From: Physcomitrium patens
Lineage: Eukaryota; Streptophyta; Bryopsida; Funariales; Funariaceae
Assembly: GCF_000002425.4 (NCBI RefSeq)
Contig: NC_037269.1
Coordinates: forward strand, 7,889,067 to 7,953,066
Direction of reading: 5' to 3'
Length of the DNA: 64,000 bases
The position numbers were made by a program, and so were the translations under genes. How positions within the stretch are numbered: position 1 is the stretch's first letter; the number at the start of each line of letters is the position of its first letter. This document shows, piece by piece, positions 13,372 to 26,200 of this stretch. Under the pieces are notes generated by a model. The model saw only the letters and a list, made by a program, of their open reading frames with translations. It had not been told where the DNA came from and made no database searches.

Positions 13372-13480
13372 TCAAATCTAATATATACTAAAGAAAGCTA
13401 TTCAATGTGCATGAGAATTGTGTTCAAATCCAAATCTAAAATATAGTGAAGAGAGCTATTCAATGTGCATGATAATGCTG
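13372..13480. repeat. Short tandem duplication, about 54 bp unit
   Basis: TTCAAATCTAA...AGCTATTCAATGTGCATGA occurs twice in a row directly after the 311-bp repeat. The two copies differ at several bases. Confidence 0.75.
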
Positions 13481-16337
13481 CGATTCTTTAAAAAAAAACA
13501 TACTAAATCAACATAACTTATAAAACTGACCAAGTATGAACACTTCTTCACTGCTCCTAATCTCACTAAGTACGAAAACAAACCAGCTGAAACTCATGAA
13601 ACAATACTCAGAGGTCCAAAGGTGATCTTCCTTCGGCAGATCGAATAGGTAGAATGTTATAGATAGAATTGGGTTCTCTTATCTTTGCTGAGAAGTGTGG
13701 CTCCGATTCACCGTTCACGATGACTGATGATAAGATCCACTCTGCCTCAAGATCGCTGCGTAATGGTCCATCTAAATCTCGCTGCATGTGCTTCTGGCAG
13801 TGGCTAGTTGACACGGATCTACTTTGTTCGGCTTTCGCTCAGGATCTTTTCAAAAGGAAACATGGGAAACGTGCTCTTAAAGAATCGCTAAAGCGTCGAG
13901 GGATCCTACTTTCAGCGACGATAAGTGAATGCGGCATGTACCAGCGAACGAGATCAGACATAGACCCAGGTCTTCCAGACGTCGACAGCTACCATGATTA
14001 AAATTTCAGTTCAACTTGACAGCATTGATAGAAGTATAATTAATAGAACTTCATGCAAGTTAATGCGGCATATTTCAGAGACGGAATCAAATTGTGGTCT
14101 GGAACAGTTCATATCAATTGTCTCCTGTGACCACACAACCACGCTTGAACGCCTTTGTAGAATGTTCTTGCAGCTCCATGACAATTGCAAAAAAATAAAA
14201 TGCAAAATTGATATATTATCTCAAATCAAATTATGCGAAAGAAAACCTCCATCGTTGTCAGGCCTTCACGATCTCTAATTGCAAGGATTAGACGTCTCAC
14301 ATTCTGTACGGATGTGTCTACCTGGAAACGGTCTGGCAGAACCGACCAATGTGAGTTTAATGAATGGATGTTTCTCGTCCTCGTAATCCGAGCTCCTGAC
14401 AGAGAGTTGAATGCTGAAAAGTCCTCTGCACCTGCATTGCTGGGAAGATGTGTGACCATGTTCATGACAGTTTGGATTTTGCGACGAATTTTGGTTCTTC
14501 TTGTCATGGTTAGAAGATTGTTCCACACTTCGATCAACTGCACGTATATTTCTATGTCATGTGACCAACTCCACAGTATGAACAGTTCCTCATAAAATAT
14601 GCGCACTTGATCACAACTCTCTGCAAAGAGAGATACATACTGCGCACTCTTGTAGAGACTGTAACAAGTTCCACAATTCCATCCGAAAGTTCAGTCAGAA
14701 TTTGACTAAATTATAATTCTAGCAAAATTTTCACCAAGAGATCCATTCACGGTGGAAACAATGGAATCCACTCGGCAAATTTTAAATGGTCTGGACTCTT
14801 TCGAGTTGTTAGAACTCTCATTTCTTTTCACTTGGAGAAAACTTCTAGTTTGTAACATTGAACACTCCAGTACGCAACTGCACAGGGGCGACAACAATCC
14901 ATTGTATTCTTGTAGTTGTACATAGTAAAGGTCACTATACAGAAGCTTTGAATGCCAGAAGCTAATCATTCCTTTTTGGATGATTTCAATTGAACCAGCC
15001 AAATATGAGCAGCCAATTGTGAAACAGGGATATGCAGAAACCCAAACGACCACGATGTCAGATTTCTTTCTCTAAATGACCGACTTTGCAGTTCCAACTT
15101 GCTGGTCCTCAGCAGTACAAGAGGAATTCAGGCTCTTGTTTTGTTGTGTGAATCTAAAGGGTGGCAGTAGGTCTAAAACAGGCCACAGAAGTCTTCATAT
15201 TCATGCGTCTTTGGAGTTACTCTTGAATAATTATATTTTTCTGGTTTCATTTTTCGTTTTTCTCTTGTAACAAGACATCCATCCGTACGACTATCCAATT
15301 TTAGGTTTCCTTTTTGAACGCCTGAAATGTTATCTCTACATATTCCTTTTCATGCACAAAGCTCTTGGTGCTCGAACTTGGCAACTTGCACATCCTACGG
15401 ATACTAAGAGAATATACCCTGTATTGTTGATTATGAGGCACGATGTTTGATGCACATCCGGAATGAAGCAATAGTTCGACCGAATCTAGTGATTTGAACA
15501 TCACAGTATTCCCCACTCTAATTCTCGTGAGTACAGACCAGGTTGATCATCACCTCAGTTTAAAGATGTGAGTATGCGGAATACAGGTCATCACTGAACG
15601 GAACGAAAGATACAAAAGACTGAACATACACATTTATATATGTATGTGTACATATGAAAAACGACAAAACACATGTGCGTAAGAAGAACAACCCTAATTG
15701 AGATTGGTTGTCCCGCTTTGACAATGAAGCTTGCAACTCACTTTGCCTCACTTACTGGAAATGCAGTCCTTTTGGTACTGTGTACGATCGACTGGCTTAA
15801 GAGCAGATCCTCAAGTTTGTTCCTTCCATTAGAAGTTGGGGTTGGTGCGCATGTTGCGTCATGGGAATGAGGATTAAATATGAGTTCTAGGCATGAAAAA
15901 AAACACTGTGATATGCACCAGACGTTTCGGGGTTTTTTCTGGTGTATCTTCGCGTCAGAAGATACATGAACGAGGGCACCAAACGAGATTCCTCAAAACG
16001 CCACCCAGAATGAAATGCACCTCAATTAAGTCAACCAGAGTCCTCAAAAGACTCCGCTTTTTCTACCAGGGTAAGTAATGACACATAATCCTGTACAGAA
16101 TTAGGGCATAGAAATCAATCTTTTTTATCACCACCGACATTTTTTCGCTTCTCGTGAAATATTGGTATCACATCAGTGATGAAATTTTTATTATAGAGTA
16201 AAGTTCGCAAAGATATCATGGGTCAGATCAGTAATAATAACCACACAGATGAGCAGACGTACGCTAATCTTGATGCTGTCACTTGATTCACACACTCGAG
16301 CACAAATTAATGGAAATGGTTTAGCAAGGGACTGCTG

Positions 16338-16822
<485 letters not shown>

Positions 16823-19053
16823 ACCGCAGACAGAATGCGGATGTCTATAAATGTGCACGTTACCACCAATTGGTAAACGGAAAAGACTGCCTCACACACC
16901 CACAACCATGAAAACAAATACGACGTTTGGTAAATGCAATTCCACAACTCGATATGCTCTGGCACTCTCTATTAGCACAGTGTTGCCTGCTGCGGATATA
17001 CGGCACATATCTGCCACTGAACAATCTCAGGCATGTAAATACGATGCTCAAGATGAGATATTCAGGAGCTTCACCTACAAGGCCACATTATTATTCCAAT
17101 CGCAGGGACCATTCTTTACCAAATGCGATGGCTTACAGTGGTACATGTGTAGGCAACCCTAAAACATCTACTATCCTGTGCCCAATTCAAATTAAAAACT
17201 GCAACGTCTGGGCACACAGATAGGGCCAACGACTTGATGAGAAGTCGTAATCTACGGGTATAAACTTCGATATAATAATGGAGTCATAACATCACAGAAT
17301 GCGGTACAAAAATATGTGTTCGTGAACATGAGTTGGATTGTCGATGTATTTATATGCCTTTTCAAGTGCGGAATTGAAGTGATTGCAACAAAACGTCCAG
17401 AAAGCTCAATTCTATATGTGTCTGAAGGTGGGTACAATAACGTTCGTGACAAAATGCTACATGTAGGTTTCTTGAGTGCAAACGACCGTCAGGCTTGCAT
17501 AATTCCTTTACATACTTGTATCTACTGAGAAGGTAATCCTCCATCTACAAGCTAGATTAAGCCTAGTGTATGAAACACAAAACCAAGGACATGAGAGGGA
17601 ATGCCAGAAGGAAATCCCATAAGATTTTTTCAACTCCTAAAAATGCTGCAACGGAAGACAAGCTGATTAAAGACGAATCAGGATCCAGCTGATGCGAAGA
17701 GCGATTCTTCTTTTGTCGCCATCTTGTCGGAAGTATTGTCCTCTACCAACATCCACGACTAAACCCCCATTTCGATACGCTCCATTTCAAGTCAGAGAGG
17801 CCAATCTCAACTCCGTAATATCTACAACCAACTTGTGTTCCAAGAATTGAACCGCTTATATTACATCGAACACTCACAAAACTTGCAAGCACCCTATCCC
17901 CGAGATTCAATAATATTCTGCCTCAGAAACCCTGTTATCTATTCACCGAAACGTTCTACGCGAGTGTCCACAATTGAAGGGGTCTTCGTCCCACTCACCC
18001 TGGAAATCGAACTTAGAAATCTGTCAATGTTACATGGAGAAGAATTAACCAAGTTGAATGTCGTGTGATGAGGACTTGCACCTTACGCCATAACAGCTGT
18101 ACAGCGACCTCTTCACGCACACATGAAATGGCCTGCTGTGCGTCAACCACGAATCAAGCCGCCACCTTTGTACCTCTTCCGTTCTGAGAGCAACAAATTT
18201 TGCTTCTCTCTCATAGCAAGACTCAGCGTCCAGTGATTGTTGAACGCTCCGCAAACTTTACACGCTGACACCCCCGGATTCAGTGTGCACATTCCGTATC
18301 CCTGACAGTTCAAACCATTGTTTCCAATTCCTCATGACAGACGAAATCATGCAGCGGTGATTTAAGTGCCACCCTCCCATGGCTCGACCATTTCAGGCTG
18401 CGATTAGTCACCTATTTGGTTGTCATGTTTGTTCAATGTATGACTGCTGTAAGAAGCTCTCTTCATTGGATGATATACGACAAAGAAACTTCTCTAACAG
18501 CTACGCAAGTCTGGCACAGTTGTTAAGGACCGTGGGGAAGTTGTAAGCGTGTGAGACAGGCGAAGGGTTTCAAGGACTTGCAGATGGATGTAGAACTCGA
18601 TTGCAATCCTGACAGCAGCCGTCAATTATGCTGATTTCAACTTGGGGAGAAAAATCCGGAAGACAGGATTTGTATAAATGCTACCCTTAAAGACCATGAG
18701 TTGAAAACAGTCCACTTCACAAGGCGCATGGCGATGCACTCTTTCGTCACAAATGACACAACTAACTGAGGAACAGAGATTCTGCACACTCAATTGCGTG
18801 AGAATCATCGAAGTTCAGAATAAAATAAGTATTATACACACACAAATAAAGCATGTTTGCTGCCTGCAGCTGTGCAGGACACACATGCTAAACCTAATGT
18901 GGAGACGATGCTCTGTCCTGCCTGATCTCAGATATGCTAAAAAGCTCGTAAAACTCCGACCAGCGCTTGTTGAAGCATGCAAATTGCAGGCATAAAGAGG
19001 TGGCCGTCTAGTCGGGTTGGTGAACGATTGTTTACCAGCATTTGGCTACCAGC

Positions 19054-22000
19054 TCAGTGTAAGAATATGTCAAGTTCATGAACCACCTCATCCATCATCA
19101 CATTCCACAGAAGGGCCTCAACTTCGGTGCACATTTCTGCTACTTCTTCACTGAAATCTGTCCACTTGCCAGCACGAGTGCTCATGTCGATATCAATCAG
19201 GGTGTCGATGGCATGCGATGCAAGATTCCGCCACTCGTTGATCTGGTCATGGACCTCTTCAACCAATTTGTGTTGCACTGGAGGATTTCTTATTACCGGT
19301 CTTCTCAGCCATGGATGCGGGTCATTGTACTGCCTGGAACCCTGGGAAAACGACTCATTTATACAATCGAAGAGAAGCCTTCGATCAGATCTCCACATAC
19401 CCCCTGATTCAAAAAGAAATCCCTCGTTTTCAGGGCAGGATTCACCACCTTCCAGCTTATCAAAGAGAAATGGATCCATCGCAAGGTCCCGCACATGCCA
19501 GTTTGGTGAGCGACCCGGACTGGACAGCAACTGAGCAGCCGAAAGAACTTCCCGGACGAAGGTTTTCTCTTCATACAGACCGGTCTTTGCGTCCTTCATG
19601 AACTCAGATGCATGTTCCTGATTAAGGCTCTTGAACGAGGATATGTCCAAAAGAGCTTGCCGGACTTTGTCACAAGTGGTCATTTCTTGCGTCGACATGC
19701 TGACCGTTGTAGGGCTGGAAACCTCCATCTGATTTTCGCGTTCAAGTTCCCCAACAATATCCGTAAGATTCATAGTGTCATCTTCTTCAAGACTATTAGC
19801 CTCTCGTTGTTCTGTCTCTGCGATCACCAAAGTCACATGGTTCAGCAGGAGACCACAACTCTGACTTTAAGAAGTGAAATTGAAATCAAGAAAGACAAGT
19901 GCCAACCAGAACACGAGGTTCGAGGAATGTAAAGCGGTGATAAAAAGCACCTGCAATGCTGGACTCCGAAGTAGTGGAATCTCCAAACGGTGACTCTAAA
20001 ACTGACGAAGGGCTTATTTCTCCCATGTCCAAGTCCAGCCTCAAAGGCTTACCAGGCAAATGCTTCATCAAAACCGACGTCGAGCTTTCGTCGAGCATGT
20101 CGGCTTCTAGACATTCCCTTGCAATCTGCATTATATTCACAAAGTCAAACACAGCTAAAGCATAATAGAGACTGCTGATGCCTGGCCGTTTGAGAATGAA
20201 AATGAGAACATGACCAAGAGTGCAGCCATCACAGGTCGCAAGTACTGAGGTGAACTATACCTTGCGGGGTGAAGGAGAGCTTCCAGCATCGACGTTGCAA
20301 ACATCTTCATCCAATGAACCGCAAACCGACTGCAACGACTCTCCAGAAGCTTGAATTTCACAATACCTTGCACGAGAGGGTTTTTCCCTTTGTTGCTCAA
20401 CCATGTCATCATCCCAATGCAGGTCTTCCATTCCAAGAACAAGCTCTCCCAGGCCAAGTTGACCAATGTCTGAAACAGGAAACAAGTCTCTCGCCGGACC
20501 TTGAGTTTGATCAAGCTTCTGAAGGTCATGATCGAGCAGGTCAGTCTCACGACCCTCGACTCTCGCATCTGATTTCACGTCGACAAAATCAGAAATAGAA
20601 TGGATTGCATCCTCTCCGAGAGCAGGCTCGGTGGACTCATAGTCATGATAATTGCCAAGATCATTGACTTTGTGGCCTCCATCGTCCAGTTTCAAAGAAT
20701 GCTCGGGAGGCTCATTCGTTTCTCGTACTGCCGCTTGCTTAGCAGAATTATCTCCCCTCTTAGAGATTTGTGTGACGGCATGATTATAATTACCAGATAG
20801 CTGCTCTCGTCTTGCACTGGAAACTGCCTCCGAATTCTTAATTCTGCGATTGCCAGGTAGATTTGAAGCAGCCGTCGTTTTCTCGCCTGCCCTTGAGGCT
20901 GATGGCGGCTCAGAATTCTCTCGGACCTTCTGACATCCCTGCCTGCTCTTTCTTCTCGTTCGCCTCGGTGCGACTGGCAACTCGGACTGGCGTTGAAGAG
21001 CAGGCGACGCAGCTGACTGTGTTGCTGCTACTATCTGTTTGTCTTGCTTGTGAGCAGCGTGTTTCCTTGTGCGAACCGAGAGCTTCACCTCGTCCATATG
21101 GCTTGTGAATTGTTTGGGATGAATGGAGGAGTTCGCATTCCTCGACTTAGCAATTTCATTCGGCAGAATGCGACCGCTTGAAACTGGAGGCAGATTCTCT
21201 AGATTCTCTTGTAGTACTCGGTCCCACGACCGTCTGACCGGTTGCAATCCATCAGGTTGGGACAGCAAGCTTCCTGATGGAGACCGACCATGCAACTGCG
21301 GTGGGGGCAGCTTATCAAGCAATTGTCGCTCCACGTGCAAAGAGAATTGTTTCTCCGAGTTTCCTTTCGCTCTCGCTTTAGCTTTCACGGCGAGTGACGA
21401 GGTGCCATTACTGGGAGATTTACTGAAGTTGGAGCGATCCGCTGGAGACTTGGATCTTCGTGGCACAGTCGCTTCTGGGAAGGTAAATTGACGAGTACAC
21501 GATTCCTCGTCAGACGTGAGATAGTCATTCTCCTCCAAGTCACTTGGGATTGTTTTAGTCCTGGAATACGCAATCTTAATTTTGCATGCTGATGCCGCTG
21601 TCTGATGCGTAAACTGGGCACGGTCTAAGAGGCATTGATCGAACTCGTTTCCGGCCCTTCCTCCGCCTGCAGGGGACTTTCTGACATCGGTTTTGAATCC
21701 TCCGACCGATGCCTCCGGCGTTCTTAAGATTCCACTTCCTTTCACTTCCTTGTGTCCAGTGCAAGTAACAACTGCTCCTTTCCTGGAACCTGATCTCCGC
21801 GGAGGGGGCGACAGGGAGTTTGCGCGCTCCGAGAAAGACGTATCAAAAATGTCTCTACAGATGCGGTCTCTCATTGGTGGTTCCCGGAATGAAACTGAGC
21901 CGCGACTTGCCAGGGATCTATTACTCCGACTGTCAATTGAATCAGCGTCCTCGCTTCCGCGCCAGACTTTCCTCATTGAACGGCAATGGAGCGGATCAAT

Positions 22001-22903
22001 TCCTGTAGAAGGGGGACTTGAAATTTCAAAATCAGTGATGGGTCTCGGACCAATGCTCTCTCGCGGGAGGTCTCGTTCATGGTCGGAAATCTCTTCCAAA
22101 ATCTTCACAGCAGCTTCGAGGAATCGAGAAGCTCTTTTAGCTTTTGTTGCTGGGCTATTCTTAACTGGAGAGTCCATCTGGTTGTGGCATTTTGAGGGTT
22201 GCAACACCGGGCTAGGGTGCGCTGGCGAGGTGTGTAAGCGAGCCAGAAATGGCGACTTCTCATCCTTGTGCACATATGGTAGAGCATAGACGGAGCGACA
22301 AGATCCTGGTGAGGAATCCACATATTTTACTATGCTCTTCACCGGCGATGGAAAAACATCCCTCTTTGATGTTGTCTCCGGCGTCCCCTTGTACTCCACA
22401 GGAACCACAAGGATTTCGTCCCTCAGGGAGTTATCCAAAGATTTGTGATCCTGCTTTAACAAGTCTCGCAGTGCTAACTTCTCTGGACGACTGGCTTTCT
22501 CTGGAAGAAGGGTTGATTCGCTTCCTGAGAAGGTTCGCGATCGACGGTGTTTGGAATGGGGAGGACCCTCCGGTAAAGACTCCAACCCCATGAGACGCGC
22601 AACCAATCCTGGTGGTTTGGTGTTTGTATCACCATCGGAAGTAACTTCACGATCCTTCCCGAGTGAGGAGGTCTTGGCGGCTGGTGAGGCATTTCGGTGC
22701 TTTTCACCTCTCGTGCCCGCACTGCGATCATCCCGAAAACTCGTGGATCTTCCCAGTGATTTCTCTGGCCGCTCTGCTTATCAACACAGTTGTATCAGAA
22801 CAAGTTCAACTGACACCGTAATGTGTCGAATAATAGCAGTTGCCGTACTAACAGCAGGACAGCGAATCAGACTAGTCAATGCCAAGTGCAATACACTTAG
22901 GGG

Positions 22904-22935
<32 letters not shown>

Positions 22936-23264
22936 ACACTCACAAATGAAGAACGATGCAAAGACTGATGGGGCTATTCCAGGGGGGAAATAAAATCCCC
23001 TGAAGTGTGCACCCCTGAACTCCTGCATTGCGAAATAAGCAAACCAGGAAATCCACAAGCATTCCAACAATAGACTTCGTAGATATCGAAGCGTGTCCAT
23101 ACAATCAGCTTAAACCCGGGCACAAGCTCACCTGCAGGTAGACGCTTGATCGAAGCGGGGCGGTGGCTCGAGTTCCAGTCGAAGAGGTTGAAGAAGGCAC
23201 CCGTGCATCCTCCAATTTTAGAAGATTGCACATGGTTGTGGGATGGGGTTCTAACCTGTGCCAT
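19054..23264 (-). CDS. TRM/LONGIFOLIA-type protein (DUF4378), complete
   Basis: The four coding exons are 23264-23132, 22773-20261, 20125-19951 and 19817-19054. Phases are consistent and all introns are GT-AG. The product has 1194 residues. Plant TRM proteins recruit TON1-type complexes to microtubules and shape cortical and preprophase arrays; LONGIFOLIA members control cell elongation. Visible signatures: the N-terminal motif GCTGAFFNLFDW at ~19-30; VARLMGLESLP at ~102-112; a long Ser/Pro/basic disordered middle carrying a helix near KASRFLEAAVKILEEI-type sequence; and the C-terminal DUF4378 at ~1026-1192 (FVREVLSAAQLL, DPFLFDKLE, RRLLFDCINE, EEVHDQINEW, STRAGKWTDF). The start is supported by the motif lying just after it. 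The protein is longer than most Arabidopsis LNG proteins but within the TRM range. Which TRM subgroup it belongs to cannot be told by eye. Confidence 0.94.
22904..22933. repeat. 30-base poly(A) tract in intron 1 of the TRM gene
   Basis: Uninterrupted A run on the plus strand (T on the gene strand), about 130 bases before the exon 2 acceptor, which lies at 22774. Confidence 0.95.
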
Positions 23265-26200
23265 GACGATTTGTCCGAGTAATGCTCATGTGCGGAGGCA
23301 ACTGTCGCTTGACTCTGCTAAGGCACTTCAGGAGAGGTCTACATGTTCACCTTGAGCAACTTTCATGATCGACTAAAAATTAAGCGGGAGCAAAGTTCAA
23401 AACTTTCATGTAATAACAGGTGGTTGTGTTTGAGAGGATTGGAATGTTCAGCTCCAAAAGCCGGAGAATACTTGCAGAATATACACCACTACGAGCAACC
23501 TCCCCTCATCGAATGCATGCTATTTGACCTCAAACCCTCTTTACCCACTTGCTTCGCAATTATAGTGAGGTGAGCATTATATCCAAGTTTCAAATCATGG
23601 TACATTACAGCTCCTCTTCACATTGTCTCAATTGCAGGCATTCCGCAAGATTAAGAGCGATGGAGAAGAGACACTGCCAAAATTCTACTCTTTCTCGCAG
23701 CAAATAGGATTCTATAAGGAAGTTCGTTTGAAACCAAAATCCCTTCGCGCACATGACACAACAAGAAGATTCTCAGCTTTGTGTACCCTTTCGAAGCAAC
23801 AAGAGGAGCCCCTAGATTAAATGACGAATAGCTGTGAACCCGGGACCCATTAACATGGGACCGATCTTAATGGCAACAAGCGAAATACATGCTACGAAGC
23901 AATTTTGCCATGTCGTGCTAAGAGCGACACCAATCACTAACGACAGAAGTTGTGCTGAAACCAACAGATCAGAAGAAGTACCAGACAGGATCACACAGCC
24001 TTCAACGAGCAATCACTCCGAATTGCTACATATCAAAGACGGCTAGAAGCCACAGAGCTGCCGCTGTCGAGGTTCACATTCGGCACGGTGACGGCTGTGG
24101 ATTTTCAATACAAAGCACCTACGGAGACTAGTAGACAGCTGAACCAGTGGCGATTCTCTGTCCACAGTGATGAGGGGACGGTTTCCAGAGGCTGCACAAA
24201 ACACCGTTACAAAGCCACCAACGATAAGAAGCAGCTCACAACAGTCCAACAAGAGCTTTAAAGGATCTATATTTCGAACCAATCTAGAAATGTGTCCGCT
24301 TTCACTCATCATAAAAACGATCTATCCCTCTCTTGCTTTGACTCCCTAGAGTATAATACACATATCCCTCTTCGTTGCCGCGCTACAAACACTTCCTGCT
24401 CAGAATGTTTTCAAAAAAATTACTGTTGGGTGTCATCCCAACGGCTGGAAAGGACTCGCAAAAATTACCTCCAGTGACTTTTTTTCAGGACTCTGCATTT
24501 CCACAGTAGAGTTTAAACCTATGGAATCGCTGCTAATCGCACGCGGAGGAGCATAAGAGGCCATTTACCTTGATCCCAACCCGTGTGTACATGGAACAGG
24601 AGAACAGTTTGGGTGCTGCTCCAGAAGCAAACAGAAGAAGATGAGTTCGGTAAAATGATGTCTGAAAGGGGGTAAGTAGCGCGGTAGAATGGTAAGAGTG
24701 GTGCGGATGCCGTGACAGGCGAGATCAGTGCCGCGCAGACTGCGATCGGAAGCAAGCGGAACCAATATACCGGAATTTATTAATTGCCTGACAAAAGAAA
24801 AGGAGTGCGAGGATCGGCGGGTTCATAGCCACCCGAGATCCATTTGCAGTTCGCCGAAACTGGCACCTACGCCCAAACAAAAAAGTCCCATGTTCTAAAT
24901 TTAGTCGAATCTGTAGCTGGGATTATTCTTAGACTTGGAGGGAGGGGCTCGTCTCAAAAGTTCAACAGGGGGAAGTAGGTCCAGGCTCCATAACTAGGAA
25001 AACAACGTGATGGTCAATCTCCTTGACTGTCACCTCCTTTTCTATTCTCTGCAGGTCTCTCTTTATAGATCCAGGACGCGAAAATGAAAGCAAGTCTAGG
25101 TGGTTCTGTACCACAGAAATCCTGGTCCAAAACACTCTCGCCCGTTGTTCGTCGACAAAGGTCCCCTTTTTCCTTGAGCAATCGACGTCGAGCCAACACG
25201 GAGCCAGCCCTAGAGTTGTCGACATCCAGCAAAACATGAAGCAAACCTAGAGGATCTGAAGCCCATAATCGTGCCCCCTCGTATCCATGCACACACGCAT
25301 TGGACTGTAGCTCTGTGTCTGCACGCTAAATTCCATCCCAAATGTTTCGACCCTTGACAGGAGTTTGGGTGATAATGTGGCGAAGTGGAAAATCCCCTCC
25401 AAAGTTATGACAAAGATGCAAAAAAGAAAAAGGTGACCTTGAATACTCTCGCAACCCCCATATTTGACTTTCTCTTTGCTTTTTTGCACATTATCTGTCC
25501 ATTTCCACAGTTTGGTAAGTGAACATTGCAATGTATAGTTAAGTTCTTTTTTCCATGCAATGAAAACAAATTTAGAGAATGATTTTTGCACAACATTTTC
25601 GAAAAAGGCGGAATAAATTGTGGATGGATAAGAGTAGGATTGGAGCACAATGGGATATGAAAATTACATGAAACTCTAAAGTCTCAGAGCGTGTGGAGTT
25701 TTAGTACTCCCAGATGCCAATCAATTGTAAGGTTCAAGGTTTTCATGTTAGCATTACTCAAGTAGGTCAACTAGGATATGGTCTCTGCACACACCCTTGG
25801 GTGGTAGGATCCAAGATGCTCTGTCCAGAATTCATTTATTAATCCAAACCATTGGGTCAACCTCATTCTGTATCAATGTAACTTATATGGTTTTTTGAAA
25901 GTGTCTGAGAGAGAGAGGGGAGAAGAAGGGATGGTTTTTTTCACCATTCCCCATGCAAAGGGTGGGTTATTTATTTATTTATTTATTTTAATATTTATAT
26001 TTGAATCTCAAGAGAGAAGAAGACTGCAGTGCAAAACTGTATGCCAGAAGCCTAATCTTTCTGAGAACAGTAAGGTCAGTTCAAAATATAACTAGAGACC
26101 AAGGCAGGCTCTATAATCCAGGAGAGCACCTGGTGGTACCAACCATTCTGACTTGTGTATTAAATTTCCCCTGCCTGGGGGGGATGCATTGCTTCCATCT

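Noticed and set aside
13669-14606. Overlapping frames on both strands (110, 94, 126 and 120 codons)
   Set aside because: No recognisable motif, competing frames on both strands and no consistent splice sites. A decayed exon cannot be excluded but is not supported.
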